Shown here one piece after another: positions 19,116 to 30,235 of a DNA stretch of 64,000 nt. The stretch is from Dyadobacter sp. CY347. GTDB taxonomy: Bacteria; Bacteroidota; Bacteroidia; Cytophagales; Spirosomataceae. The notes under the pieces are model-generated. The model was not told where the DNA came from. It ran no database searches and was given only the letters and a program-made list of their open reading frames with translations. Numbering within the stretch: the first letter of the stretch is position 1; the number at the start of each line of letters is the position of its first letter. The stretch spans positions 558,001 to 622,000 of the forward strand of contig NZ_JAKFFT010000007.1 of assembly GCF_021502655.1 (NCBI RefSeq), in the 5' to 3' direction. A program made the translations under genes and the position numbers.

Positions 19116-19913
19116 ATGATTTATTTAAAAACGGAGGAGGAGATTGATCTAATTAAGCAGAGTGCGCAGGTTTTAGGTAAAGCGCATGCTGAGGTTGCAT
19201 TATGGGTTAAGCCGGGTGTAACTACAAATAAACTCGATTCGGTAGCAGAAGAATATATAAGAGAGAATGGTGGCATCCCTTCTTTTAAGGGATTCAACAA
19301 ATTTCCAGCATCACTTTGTATCTCGGTCAATGAAGTCGTTGTTCACGGAATACCTGGAAATTACGCATTGAAAGAAGGAGATATCGTTTCGATTGATTGC
19401 GGAGTTAAATTAAATGGCTTTCATAGTGACAGTGCTTATACATACCCTGTTGGTGAGGTAACGCAGGAAGTTATGAATCTTTTGACTGCGACTAAGAAGT
19501 CACTATACAAGGGAATTGAACAAGCAGTTGACGGTCTTAGAATAGGGGATGTTGGATTTGCAGTTCAGAATTATGTTGAAGAGCGTGGATACACGGTAGT
19601 GCGGGAATTGGTAGGACATGGTGTAGGAAGAGATCTTCACGAAAGCCCGGAAGTGCCAAACTATGGAAAGAGGGGAAAGGGTATCCGATTGAAAGAAGGA
19701 ATGGTTCTTGCGATTGAGCCGATGATTAACCTTGGCGTTAAGACGGTAATGCAAGAGCGTGACGGATGGACAATAAGAACAAGTGACAGGAAATATTCAG
19801 CTCATTTTGAGCATACGGTTGTTGTCCGTAAAGGCAAAGCCGAAATTCTGACAACATTCGATTATATAGAAAAAGTGACGGCCAACACCAGCCTTATGGT
19901 TGAAGTAATGTAA
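19116..19913 (+). CDS. map: methionine aminopeptidase, type I
   Basis: 265 residues. Removes the initiator methionine from nascent proteins with a two-metal centre. Metal ligands are visible: SIDCGVKLNGFHSDSAYTY (two Asp), GHGVGRDLHESPEVPNYG (His), EGMVLAIEPMINLG (Glu) and FEHTVVV (Glu). No N-terminal zinc-finger extension. Co-transcribed with secY and infA. Confidence 0.97.
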   Translation: MIYLKTEEEIDLIKQSAQVLGKAHAEVALWVKPGVTTNKLDSVAEEYIRENGGIPSFKGFNKFPASLCISVNEVVVHGIPGNYALKEGDIVSIDCGVKLNGFHSDSAYTYPVGEVTQEVMNLLTATKKSLYKGIEQAVDGLRIGDVGFAVQNYVEERGYTVVRELVGHGVGRDLHESPEVPNYGKRGKGIRLKEGMVLAIEPMINLGVKTVMQERDGWTIRTSDRKYSAHFEHTVVVRKGKAEILTTFDYIEKVTANTSLMVEVM

Positions 19914-19925
19914 TTAACGCTACGA

Positions 19926-20144
19926 ATGGCAAAACAAGCATCAATCGAACAAGACGGAGTTATTTTAGAAGCACTTTCCAATGCAATGTTTCGTGTGGTT
20001 TTAGAAAATAAGCATGAAGTTATTGCGCATATTTCAGGAAAGATGAGAATGCACTATATAAAAATATTACCGGGCGACCGTGTTAAGTTGGAAATGTCTC
20101 CTTACGACTTATCAAAGGCAAGAATCACTTACCGGTACAAATAA
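19926..20144 (+). CDS. infA: translation initiation factor IF-1
   Basis: 72 residues, single OB fold. Occupies the A site during initiation. [43 protein letters not shown] and the [13 protein letters not shown] end are standard. rpmJ follows 41 bases later. Confidence 0.98.
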   Translation: MAKQASIEQDGVILEALSNAMFRVVLENKHEVIAHISGKMRMHYIKILPGDRVKLEMSPYDLSKARITYRYK

Positions 20145-20185
20145 GGAGAAGATCACCTCATTATTAACAACAAGTAACATTCGAG

Positions 20186-20302
20186 ATGAAAGTCAAAGCA
20201 TCAGTAAAGAAACGCAGTGAGGACTGCAAGGTTATACGCCGAAAGGGTAAAGTGTATGTTATTAACAAGAAGAACCCACGGTATAAACAAAGACAAGGTT
20301 AA
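20186..20302 (+). CDS. rpmJ: 50S ribosomal protein bL36, zinc-free form
   Basis: 38 codons read directly from ATG 20186 to TAA 20302, starting [16 protein letters not shown] and ending NPRYKQRQG. The length and the KQRQG end are those of bL36. The usual zinc ligands (three Cys and one His) are reduced to one Cys: the first Cys is Ser, the third is Asn and the His is Tyr. It is therefore the zinc-independent type. It lies between infA and rpsM as in most bacteria. Confidence 0.96.
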   Translation: MKVKASVKKRSEDCKVIRRKGKVYVINKKNPRYKQRQG

Positions 20303-20307
20303 TCATT

Positions 20308-20685
20308 ATGGCACGTATTTCAGGAGTTGATATTCCCGACCGTAAAAGGGGCGAAATCTCACTAACTTATATCTTCGGAATTGGTCGCAGTTCAGCGAAA
20401 AAAATTCTCGAAAAAGCAGGAGTTGACATCAATAAAAAGGTGATTGACTGGAACGATGAAGAGTCTGGTGCGGTTCGTGCGGTTATAGCAGGTGAATATA
20501 AAGTAGAAGGTGCACTTAAATCAGAAGTTCAACTGAGCATTAAGCGCTTAATGGATATCGCTTGTTACAGAGGTCTTCGTCACCGTAAGGGTTTACCATT
20601 GCGCGGACAAAGGACAAAGAACAACTCTCGTACTCGTAAGGGTAAACGCAAAACAATCGCGAACAAGAAAAAGGCTACTAAATAA
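20308..20685 (+). CDS. rpsM: 30S ribosomal protein uS13
   Basis: 125 residues; head protein that contacts P-site tRNA and bridges to uL5. [25 protein letters not shown] (core VDIP and GIG motif), [26 protein letters not shown] and a lysine-rich tail are typical. It starts five bases after the rpmJ stop. Confidence 0.98.
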   Translation: MARISGVDIPDRKRGEISLTYIFGIGRSSAKKILEKAGVDINKKVIDWNDEESGAVRAVIAGEYKVEGALKSEVQLSIKRLMDIACYRGLRHRKGLPLRGQRTKNNSRTRKGKRKTIANKKKATK

Positions 20686-20726
20686 TCAGTGAGCGGTGGG
20701 TAAAACCACATTTCTATCCATAAGCA

Positions 20727-21122
20727 ATGGCACAAAATAAAAGAAAAGATAAAGCAAAAAAGAGAGTTGTCGTAGTGGAGTCGGTGGGCCAGGTGCACAT
20801 CAAAGCTTCATTCAACAACATTATCATCTCGATTACCAACAATAATGGCCAGGTGATTTCATGGGGATCTGCTGGTAAAATGGGTTTCCGCGGTTCTAAA
20901 AAGAACACTCCATACGCGGCTCAGACAGCAGCTCAAAGCTGTGCACAAGTTGCTTTCGACTTGGGAATGCGCAAAGCTGAGGTTTTTGTTAAGGGACCCG
21001 GATCAGGCCGTGAGTCTGCAATCCGTACCATCCAGAATGCTGGAATCGAGGTAACGACAATCAGAGATATTACTCCGCTACCACACAATGGTTGCCGTCC
21101 TCCAAAACGTCGGAGAGTATAG
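20727..21122 (+). CDS. rpsK: 30S ribosomal protein uS11
   Basis: 131 residues; platform protein near the E-site m[46 protein letters not shown] and the end [17 protein letters not shown] segment ([15 protein letters not shown]) are diagnostic. Confidence 0.98.
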   Translation: MAQNKRKDKAKKRVVVVESVGQVHIKASFNNIIISITNNNGQVISWGSAGKMGFRGSKKNTPYAAQTAAQSCAQVAFDLGMRKAEVFVKGPGSGRESAIRTIQNAGIEVTTIRDITPLPHNGCRPPKRRRV

Positions 21123-21208
21123 TATTTCAATATAAATGCCCATTCGTAATTTGGACACTGGGGTTACAGAATGGTTTTCAATTATTTAAGTAAAATAAAA
21201 AGTTTTTA

Positions 21209-21814
21209 ATGGCACGTTACACAGGTCCCAAATCAAAGATTGCAAGACGTTACGGAGAACCCATCATGGGCCCGAGCAAAGCCCTTGCAAAGAAAAATTA
21301 CCCTCCAGGAGTTCATGGAAAGGGTCGCCGCTCTAAAAAATCAGAGTATGCTTTACAATTGATGGAAAAGCAGAAGGTGAAATTCATCTACGGTATTCTG
21401 GAAAGACAATTCCGTAATCTATTCGAAAAAGCTTCGGTTAAAGAAGGTATCACTGGGGAAAACCTTTTAAAATACTGCGAAGCTCGTCTTGATAATACAG
21501 TTTACCGCTTGGGCATCGCTCCAACAAGACGTGCTGCACGCCAGCTCGTTTCCCACAAACATATACTTGTTGATGGTGAAATTGTAAACATCCCTTCTTA
21601 TTCTCTTCGTCCTGGACAAATCGTTACAGTTCGTGAGAAATCTAAATCTCTAGAATCAGTTTCAGAAAGCCTTGCTGGTCACAGCTCAAAAGGATTCAAC
21701 TGGTTAGAGTGGGATGGTCAGCAATTGACAGGTAAATTCGTAACCTTCCCGGAACGCGAACAAATTCCTGAAAACATCAACGAACAACTTATTGTTGAGT
21801 TGTATTCTAAATAA
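21209..21814 (+). CDS. rpsD: 30S ribosomal protein uS4
   Basis: 201 residues; primary 16S binder and fidelity protein. [21 protein letters not shown], the S4 RNA-binding domain [31 protein letters not shown] and the C-terminal LIVELYSK match. The N-terminal segment has no zinc-binding cysteines. In enterobacteria uS4 represses its own operon; the hairpin downstream (21828-21856) may limit read-through into rpoA. Confidence 0.98.
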   Translation: MARYTGPKSKIARRYGEPIMGPSKALAKKNYPPGVHGKGRRSKKSEYALQLMEKQKVKFIYGILERQFRNLFEKASVKEGITGENLLKYCEARLDNTVYRLGIAPTRRAARQLVSHKHILVDGEIVNIPSYSLRPGQIVTVREKSKSLESVSESLAGHSSKGFNWLEWDGQQLTGKFVTFPEREQIPENINEQLIVELYSK

Positions 21815-21827
21815 TCTTCACATTACA

Positions 21828-21856
21828 GCACGCCTAGTTTACCAGGCGTGCTTTTG
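21828..21856 (+). terminator. terminator-like hairpin between rpsD and rpoA
   Basis: GCACGCCT (21828-21835) pairs perfectly with AGGCGTGC (21844-21851), loop of eight bases, then TTTT. The T run is short, so it may act as a partial terminator that lowers rpoA-rplQ expression relative to rpsM-rpsK-rpsD. A 14-base perfect palindrome with a GCGATCGC core follows at 21872-21885. Confidence 0.6.
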
Positions 21857-21922
21857 GCCGGAAACGGCAATTTTGCGATCGCAAAGGTAACGGTAGCGTG
21901 ATCAACTATCATTTACTACTAT

Positions 21923-21930
21923 AAAAGGAG
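21923..21930 (+). promoter_or_regulatory. strong Shine-Dalgarno before rpoA
   Basis: AAAAGGAG, eight bases before the rpoA ATG at 21939. Most starts in this window lack any such sequence, as is usual in Bacteroidota, so this site stands out. Confidence 0.7.
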
Positions 21931-21938
21931 CAAGGACT

Positions 21939-22928
21939 ATGTCAATATTAGCTTTCCAAATGCCTGATAAGGTCGTCATGGAAAAAGCAGACGACTTTCA
22001 CGGGTTGTTTGAGTTTAAGCCTCTAGAGAAAGGATACGGCGTAACCATTGGTAATGCATTACGTAGAATACTTCTTTCATCTTTGGAAGGCTATGCCATT
22101 ACGAGCGTGAAGTTCCCTGGTGTGCTTCATGAATTTTCTTCTATCGAAGGTATCGTTGAGGATGTTACAGAAATCATCCTGAACCTTAAAATGGTTCGTT
22201 TTAAAAAAGTTTCTGATCTGAACGAAAGCAGAATCGTTGTTAACCTTAAAAATGTATCCGTTATTACTGCGGGTGACATTGGCAAGTTTACTAACGCATT
22301 TGAAGTTTTAAACCCAGATCAGGTTATTTGCCATATTGATGACCAGAAGGAGTTTGAAATGGAACTGCTTTTGGACAAAGGAAGAGGATATGTTCCTGCT
22401 GATGAACCCCGTGCAAACGAATTGCCATTTGGGTACATCGCAGTGGATTCTATTTATACGCCAATTAAAAACGTTAAATACAGTGTTGAAAATACACGTG
22501 TAGAACAACGTACAGATTACGAGCGTCTTTTGATCGACATCCAAACTGATGGTTCTATCCATCCGGAAGATGCGTTAAAAGGTGCTGCAAACATTTTGAT
22601 TCAACACTTTATGTTATTCTCTGATCAAACAATGACGTTTGAGAAGCAGAAAGCAGAAGAAGACAATCAGGTGGATGAAGAAATGCTGCGTATGAGGAAA
22701 CTGCTTAAGACTTCATTGTCTGAGTTGGATCTTTCTGTACGTGCTTACAACTGTTTGAAATCAGCTGACGTTAAATCACTTGGTGATTTAGTGAGACTTG
22801 AAATTTCAGACATGATGAAATTCCGCAATTTTGGTAAAAAATCTCTTACTGAGTTGGAACAGCTTGTGGCTGACAAACAACTCACATTTGGAATGGACGT
22901 TGCCAAATATCGTTTGGACGAAGATTGA
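21939..22928 (+). CDS. rpoA: RNA polymerase alpha subunit
   Basis: 329 residues. The N-terminal dimerisation domain contains [28 protein letters not shown]; the C-terminal domain, which binds promoter UP elements and activators, runs from about residue 255 ([34 protein letters not shown]). Alpha dimerisation starts assembly of the polymerase core. It lies between rpsD and rplQ as in the standard alpha operon. Confidence 0.98.
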   Translation: MSILAFQMPDKVVMEKADDFHGLFEFKPLEKGYGVTIGNALRRILLSSLEGYAITSVKFPGVLHEFSSIEGIVEDVTEIILNLKMVRFKKVSDLNESRIVVNLKNVSVITAGDIGKFTNAFEVLNPDQVICHIDDQKEFEMELLLDKGRGYVPADEPRANELPFGYIAVDSIYTPIKNVKYSVENTRVEQRTDYERLLIDIQTDGSIHPEDALKGAANILIQHFMLFSDQTMTFEKQKAEEDNQVDEEMLRMRKLLKTSLSELDLSVRAYNCLKSADVKSLGDLVRLEISDMMKFRNFGKKSLTELEQLVADKQLTFGMDVAKYRLDED

Positions 22929-23000
22929 TAAATAATTCCATAATAAGTCTGTATTCTGTAGCGCGCTAGCCGCCGCTCGAAGCAACTAAACAACAAAACA

Positions 23001-23582
23001 ATGAGACACGGTAAGAAAGATAATCATTTAGGAAGAACAGCATCTCACCGCAAGGCGATGCTATCAAACATGGCTTCTTCTTTGATTATCCACAAAAGAA
23101 TTGAAACAACATTAGCTAAAGCAAAAGAACTTCGTAAGTATGTTGAACCTTTGCTAACACGCGCCAAAGAAGATTCTACCCACAATAGAAGGGTTGTTTT
23201 CTCTTATCTTAATGATAAAGAATCAACAAAAGAACTTTTCGGAGTTGTTTCAGACAAGATTGCATCTCGCCCAGGTGGTTACACCCGGATCATCAAACTT
23301 GGAAGCAGACTTGGTGATGCTGCCGAAACTGCACTAATTGAACTTGTAGATTTTAACGACGCATTGCTTCTTGCAAATGCTGACAAACCTGCAAAAACAA
23401 GACGTAGCAGAAGAGGTGGAGTGAAGAAAGAAGGAACAGAAGTTGCAGCCGCTGCACCTGTTAAAAAAGAAGACCATCCAGTAGTTGCTGAAACGGAACC
23501 AGTTGCTGACGAAGCACCTGCAAGCAATGATGACGCTGCTGAAAATAATGAGTCACCAGAATCTACGACTGAAAAGGAATAA
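23001..23582 (+). CDS. rplQ: 50S ribosomal protein bL17 with acidic tail
   Basis: 193 residues. The first 120 or so are normal bL17: [58 protein letters not shown]-terminal tail of about 65 residues follows, first basic ([13 protein letters not shown]) then rich in Ala, Glu and Pro and strongly acidic. Extended bL17 tails are known in Bacteroidota. Last gene of the r-protein operon, followed by a strong terminator. Confidence 0.97.
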   Translation: MRHGKKDNHLGRTASHRKAMLSNMASSLIIHKRIETTLAKAKELRKYVEPLLTRAKEDSTHNRRVVFSYLNDKESTKELFGVVSDKIASRPGGYTRIIKLGSRLGDAAETALIELVDFNDALLLANADKPAKTRRSRRGGVKKEGTEVAAAAPVKKEDHPVVAETEPVADEAPASNDDAAENNESPESTTEKE

Positions 23583-23610
23583 TTTTGGATAATCATTAAG
23601 AATATATGGA

Positions 23611-23643
23611 AAAGGGTTGAACGTTTCGTTTAACCCTTTTTTA
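23611..23643 (+). terminator. terminator of the r-protein operon
   Basis: AAAGGGTT...AACCCTTT stem with an inner AACG/CGTT pairing and a six-T run, 29 bases after the rplQ stop. Confidence 0.88.
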
Positions 23644-23657
23644 TGGGTAAAATTTTA

Positions 23658-23665
23658 TAATTTTG
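23658..23665 (+). promoter_or_regulatory. carA promoter -7 box
   Basis: TAATTTTG followed by CACC, 70 bases before the carA ATG. The -33 region falls in the T run of the preceding terminator (TTTT instead of TTTG). Confidence 0.6.
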
Positions 23666-23734
23666 CACCGCAGTTTAAAAACACTTGGGCATCTCGCTCA
23701 AACTAATAGTGGCAACAATAGATTTAGCAATAAA

Positions 23735-26201
<2,467 letters not shown>

Positions 26202-26213
26202 CATCATTAATCG

Positions 26214-26241
26214 AAACCGGAGCTTAATGCTCCGGTTTTTG
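26214..26241 (+). terminator. eno terminator
   Basis: AAACCGGAGC (26214-26223) pairs with GCTCCGGTTT (26229-26238), five-base loop, T run. Confidence 0.85.
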
Positions 26242-26258
26242 TATACACCCGCTCCCTT

Positions 26259-26591
26259 ATGAAAAAAGGATCATTCTGGTCTATCCAGACGCTCAAAAAC
26301 TTCTACATAGCCACCTTTCTGGCGTGGTTTGTCTGGATCCTTTTTCTTGACAATAACAATATGCGCATTGTGATTTCCAACCGGATGAAAATGAAGGAGC
26401 TGGAACATGAGAAAGGCATTTTGCTGGGAAAAATCAAAGAAGTGAAGAAGGAGCGGAATGAAGTTTTCGGTAATCCGAAAATGCTTGAAAAATGGGCGCG
26501 TGAGAACTTCATGATGCGCAAGCCCAATGAGGAAGTATATGTAATCGTTGACGAGAAAAATCAACCGGTCGAAGGCAAAAAGAGCGAGTAA
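26259..26591 (+). CDS. FtsB/DivIC-like septum formation initiator protein
   Basis: 110 residues. One membrane helix at about 15-31 (FYIATFLAWFVWILFLD) is followed by a coiled coil (MKMKELEHEKGILLGKIKEVKKERNEVFG) and a short domain with KWARENFMMRKPNEEVYVI. This is the FtsB/DivIC layout, a bitopic division protein that works with FtsL and FtsQ at the septum. The eno neighbourhood, as in proteobacteria, supports it. The N-terminus is cytoplasmic and positively charged. Confidence 0.87.
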   Translation: MKKGSFWSIQTLKNFYIATFLAWFVWILFLDNNNMRIVISNRMKMKELEHEKGILLGKIKEVKKERNEVFGNPKMLEKWARENFMMRKPNEEVYVIVDEKNQPVEGKKSE

Positions 26592-26635
26592 GCTCGCATC
26601 GATCATTGCGTACTTAATATTTAATTTTTAAGACA

Positions 26636-28168
26636 TTGAGCAAAAAAGTAATTCTTATAATCATGGACGGCTGGGGCATCGCCAAATCAGGTGAGGAAAG
26701 CCGCTCTGCCGTTTTAGCTGCCAACACTCCTTTTTACGACAGCATTATGCAGAAATACCCGCACAGCCGACTGGCTGCCAGCGGGCTCGCTGTGGGTCTT
26801 CCCGACGGACAGATGGGAAATTCAGAAGTAGGGCATACCAATCTTGGTGCAGGACGTGTGGTTTATCAGGATTTGGTAAAGATCAATCTGGCCGTTACCG
26901 AAGGAACATTGGGTAAAGAACCTGTGCTGACCGATGCTCTGGATTTTGCAAAAACAAACAATAAAAAAGTGCATTTCATCGGCCTCGTTTCCGATGGAGG
27001 TGTTCACTCGCACATTGACCATTTAAAAGGTCTTGTGAAAATCGCTGCGGACAGAGGTTTGACAAATGTGTTTGTACACGCATTTACAGACGGCCGTGAC
27101 TGTGATCCAAAAAGTGGCCTGGGCTTCTTGACCGAACTTCAACAAACATTGGATCAGACAACCGGCCGCATTGCCAGCGTCACAGGCCGCTATTATGCGA
27201 TGGACCGTGACAAGCGCTGGGAGCGTGTGAAGCTTGCATATGATGCAATGGTGCACGGCGAAGGTGCCCACGTAGCATCCGGTGACGTGTTGAAAGCAAT
27301 CAAAGACTCGTACGAAACGGGTGTTACTGATGAATTTATCCTGCCAATCGTTGCGACAAATCCGGATGGAACGCCAATCGGTATTATTGAGGACGGCGAC
27401 GTTGTATTGTGCTTCAACTTCCGGACTGATCGGGGGCGTGAAATCACCGAAGTGCTCACGCAGCAGGATTTCCATGAGCAAAACATGCACAAACTTAACC
27501 TGAGATACATCACAATGACCAATTATGATGATACATTCAAAGGCGTAGATGTGATTTTTGATAAGGACAATCTCAATAATACATTAGGAGAAGTGCTTGA
27601 AGCGGCGGGTAAAAAACAGATCCGCATTGCCGAAACGGAGAAATATCCGCACGTCACATTCTTTTTCTCGGGCGGACGAGAAAAGCCATTTGAAGGTGAA
27701 AGCCGCTTACTCTGCCAATCACCGAAAGTGGCAACTTATGATTTGCAACCTGAAATGTCCGCATTTGGCATCAGGGACTCGATAGTACCTGAGTTAGAAA
27801 AAGGAGAAGTCGATTTTGTTTGCCTCAATTTTGCTAACCCGGATATGGTGGGCCATACAGGGGTGTTCGAGGCAGCGGTTAAGGCTTGTGAAACCGTTGA
27901 TCAATGTGTACAGGCTGTTGTTACAACCGGCTTAAACCATGGTTATTCGTCCATTATCATTGCCGATCACGGAAATTCAGATTATATGCTGAATGATGAT
28001 GGATCACCTAATACTGCACATTCATTAAACCTGGTTCCTTGTGTGCTTGTCGATAACAATTTTCAAAATCCGATAAAAGATGGAAAGCTGGCCGATATAG
28101 CGCCAACCATTCTCGAATTAATGGGAATTCCAAAGCCGGCCGAGATGACAGGGGTTAGTATCCTTTAA
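26636..28168 (+). CDS. gpmI: 2,3-bisphosphoglycerate-independent phosphoglycerate mutase
   Basis: 510 residues. Interconverts 3- and 2-phosphoglycerate using two Mn ions and a phosphoserine. The start is TTG at 26636 (reads MSKKVILIIMDGWG); an in-frame stop lies seven codons upstream with no ATG between, so TTG is forced. MDGWG holds the metal Asp, MGNSEVGHTNLGAGR the nucleophile Ser, DGRDCDPKSG the substrate-binding loop, and FANPDMVGHTG plus IIADHGNSD further metal ligands. Two enzymes of lower glycolysis, eno and gpmI, are thus close together. Confidence 0.97.
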   Translation: MSKKVILIIMDGWGIAKSGEESRSAVLAANTPFYDSIMQKYPHSRLAASGLAVGLPDGQMGNSEVGHTNLGAGRVVYQDLVKINLAVTEGTLGKEPVLTDALDFAKTNNKKVHFIGLVSDGGVHSHIDHLKGLVKIAADRGLTNVFVHAFTDGRDCDPKSGLGFLTELQQTLDQTTGRIASVTGRYYAMDRDKRWERVKLAYDAMVHGEGAHVASGDVLKAIKDSYETGVTDEFILPIVATNPDGTPIGIIEDGDVVLCFNFRTDRGREITEVLTQQDFHEQNMHKLNLRYITMTNYDDTFKGVDVIFDKDNLNNTLGEVLEAAGKKQIRIAETEKYPHVTFFFSGGREKPFEGESRLLCQSPKVATYDLQPEMSAFGIRDSIVPELEKGEVDFVCLNFANPDMVGHTGVFEAAVKACETVDQCVQAVVTTGLNHGYSSIIIADHGNSDYMLNDDGSPNTAHSLNLVPCVLVDNNFQNPIKDGKLADIAPTILELMGIPKPAEMTGVSIL

Positions 28169-28197
28169 ACTAAACCACCTGCAATGATGTTGTTTAC

Positions 28198-28227
28198 CGG
28201 AGAGTCCATTGGGCTCTCTGTTTTTTT
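28198..28227 (+). terminator. gpmI terminator
   Basis: CGGAGAG (28198-28204) pairs with CTCTCTG (28214-28220) including one G-T pair, with TCC/GGG inside, followed by seven Ts. Confidence 0.8.
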
Positions 28228-28259
28228 AGATCTTCTGCGTGATAAAGTCAACATTACCA

Positions 28260-28871
28260 ATGCGTTTTATTTCAATACAGCCATCCAGCCGTCCGTTGTT
28301 CATCAAAAGCAGCCTTATTTATACATTAATATGCTTAATGATATTAAGTGCCTGCCAGGAATCGGCGACGGATCCGAATGAAAAGAAGGCATACTACGAC
28401 CTCAAAGGTTTTGTCGAAAATCAGATTGTGTATTTGAATGAGAAAAAGCCCAAAGTGACGAAGACTGTTCAGCTGGATGGAAAAAAAGAAGTGCGCGCTG
28501 AAATCGAAACAAACTGGAAAAAGGAGCTGGAATTATTTGCCCAGGCCGACATTAATAAGCCAGCTTATAGTAAAAGCTATTCCGTGATCCGAAGTGATTC
28601 GTCGGTTTATGAATATAAAGTTAAGGAAGGGGAAAATTTGCCAGTTCGTTACTTAATGATCAAAGTGGACAGCGCAACGCAGCAACCCGTGCTGGTAAAA
28701 GCGCTTCTAAGATCTGAAAATCGAATATATAGTTCTGAAAAGGAAATCGAATTGACATCAAGCCGACGAGATAATTTGCTGGAAGTTTCCGGCTATACAG
28801 TGAAAGGTTACCAAAAGCTTTTGTTCATGAATCGCAAGTCTTTCCATATTACAGCAAAAATAGGATTATAG
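28260..28871 (+). CDS. uncharacterised lipoprotein
   Basis: 203 residues from ATG 28260; an ATG at 28239 is the alternative. The signal LICLMILSAC places a lipobox cysteine at 32, so an outer-membrane or periplasmic lipoprotein is expected. The mature part is hydrophilic, with alternating beta-type segments (KKPKVTKTVQLDGKKEVRAEIE, VRYLMIKVDSATQQPVLVKALLRSENRIYSSEKEIEL). This resembles the small secreted beta-proteins common in Cytophagales. I recognise no domain. It stands alone between terminators. Confidence 0.75.
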   Translation: MRFISIQPSSRPLFIKSSLIYTLICLMILSACQESATDPNEKKAYYDLKGFVENQIVYLNEKKPKVTKTVQLDGKKEVRAEIETNWKKELELFAQADINKPAYSKSYSVIRSDSSVYEYKVKEGENLPVRYLMIKVDSATQQPVLVKALLRSENRIYSSEKEIELTSSRRDNLLEVSGYTVKGYQKLLFMNRKSFHITAKIGL

Positions 28872-29196
28872 CGTGTTTTGAAATGACGTTTGTTTGTACT
28901 GTAACTCCATACTTTGGGTAAACATTACCCAATTTTCCAAATAACCAGCCTTCATACAGCCGCTCAGCCCTACTTTTCTCCGTTTAAAAATACATTTCAA
29001 AAAGAGGCTTTGTATCTTTCCAAGCCTCTTTTTTGGTATTATTTATATAAAATTGAGAACGAGAAATCCTTGTAATAAGCGGTAATCGGCGATTCGGCAT
29101 AGAATTAGAGTTTTAAAGTCAAATCCATGTAGACCCGGGGTAAATGTTTTAACCTGTCACATGTAAACTAAATCACATTAATAAATCTCTAATTCA
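28872..29196 (+). other. intergenic region with two hairpins
   Basis: 325 bases without a gene. GGGTAA/TTACCC (28916-28930, three-base loop, then AATTTT) is a weak hairpin. The stronger one at 29001-29034 is listed as a terminator. I find no exact promoter box for the gene at 29197. Confidence 0.6.
29001..29034 (+). terminator. terminator after the 28260 lipoprotein gene
   Basis: AAAGAGGCTT (29001-29010) pairs perfectly with AAGCCTCTTT (29022-29031), 11-base loop, T run. It lies 130 bases past the gene, after a weaker hairpin. Confidence 0.78.
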
Positions 29197-30150
29197 ATGG
29201 AACAAGAACAAAAGAATAAGCAAAGTATCGCCTGGGCAATGGTTGTTGTCCTTGGGCTTGCGACGGCCATGTTTGGCTACTTGTTTACTACTCAGAAAAA
29301 TGAGTTGACTCAGCAAGAAACAATGGTTGTTGAAAAAGCCAGAGAATTGGCTGTAACCAAAACTAAATTAGATTCTATTTCGACAGTTCTGGATGCGAAA
29401 ATCGCTGAAATTGAGAAACTTGGTGGTGACGTAAGTGAACTTACAAAGGTTAAGGAAAAATTGGAAGCGGATAAATTGGCTTTCAGCAGAAGCAAAAGAG
29501 TTGAGACCAACAAATATCTTGGCAAGATTAAGGAGTACGAAAAATTCCTCGTAGAAAAAGACGAGGTAATTGCTCAGTTGAAACTTGAAAACGAGAAGTT
29601 GGTAGCGTCAAATGACTCCCTAAGCACACACGTAGGAAGTTTGACCAGCGAACGTGAGAAATTGGTACAGCGTCAGGCTGAGCTTACAGACTCAGTGGTA
29701 ACTTTTACAGCTGCTAACAAAGAGCTTAGCGATAAAGTGACAAAAGCAGCTTCATTGAAAGCGGCAAATCTGAAAATCCTTACTGTTAATTCAAGAGGTA
29801 AGGTGAAAGATAAAGAAGAATACAAAGCTAGCCGTGTTGACAAAATCAAAATGGTGTTTACGCTTCCTGAAAATGAGTTGACAGCACAAGAATCGAAAGA
29901 TATTTATGTGCGTGTGCTTGACCCAGAAGGAGCGGTTGTAGCGGATGATGCAACAGGATCGGGAGAATTTGAAGTTGACGGTGCTCCGTCTAAGTTCACA
30001 ACCCGTGAGTCTATTGCTTACCAAAACAACAACCAGAAAGTTGAATTGTTGTACGATAATAGCTCTCAGTTCCGTCCGGGTAAATACAACGTGGAACTGT
30101 ACGCGGAAGGCTACAAAATTGGTGGTGGCAACTTCACTATCAAGAAATAA
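29197..30150 (+). CDS. membrane-anchored coiled-coil protein, function unknown
   Basis: 317 residues. A membrane helix at about 12-31 (IAWAMVVVLGLATAMFGYLF) is followed by a long heptad-rich coiled coil (about 35-190; KLEADKLAFSRSKRVETNKY, QLKLENEKLVASNDSL). The C-terminal globular domain of about 115 residues is predicted beta (IKMVFTLPENELTAQESKDIYVRVLDPEGAV, GKYNVELYAEGYKIGGGNFTIKK). The protein should be held by the inner membrane with its C-terminus in the periplasm. Similar proteins in Cytophagales are sometimes labelled as chromosome-partitioning proteins because of the coiled coil; nothing here supports that. It is a single-gene unit with a strong terminator. Confidence 0.85.
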   Translation: MEQEQKNKQSIAWAMVVVLGLATAMFGYLFTTQKNELTQQETMVVEKARELAVTKTKLDSISTVLDAKIAEIEKLGGDVSELTKVKEKLEADKLAFSRSKRVETNKYLGKIKEYEKFLVEKDEVIAQLKLENEKLVASNDSLSTHVGSLTSEREKLVQRQAELTDSVVTFTAANKELSDKVTKAASLKAANLKILTVNSRGKVKDKEEYKASRVDKIKMVFTLPENELTAQESKDIYVRVLDPEGAVVADDATGSGEFEVDGAPSKFTTRESIAYQNNNQKVELLYDNSSQFRPGKYNVELYAEGYKIGGGNFTIKK

Positions 30151-30181
30151 GAATTCGAATTCACACCATGCATAACTATCT

Positions 30182-30214
30182 AAGGCGGCTGATTCATTTC
30201 AGCCGCCTTTTTTG
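30182..30214 (+). terminator. terminator between convergent genes
   Basis: AAGGCGGCTG (30182-30191) pairs with CAGCCGCCTT (30200-30209), eight-base loop, six Ts on the plus strand. The minus-strand side lacks a good T run, so it mainly serves the 29197 gene. Confidence 0.87.
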
Positions 30215-30235
30215 TGCATAACATAAATTTCGTAT

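Noticed and set aside
21872..21885. GCGATCGC core resembling the HIP1 repeat of cyanobacteria
   Set aside because: Only one copy was noticed and the phylum is wrong; kept only as a local palindrome.
28184..28381. 65-codon frame upstream of the 28260 lipoprotein gene
   Set aside because: It overlaps the gpmI terminator and the lipoprotein start in another frame, with no family resemblance.
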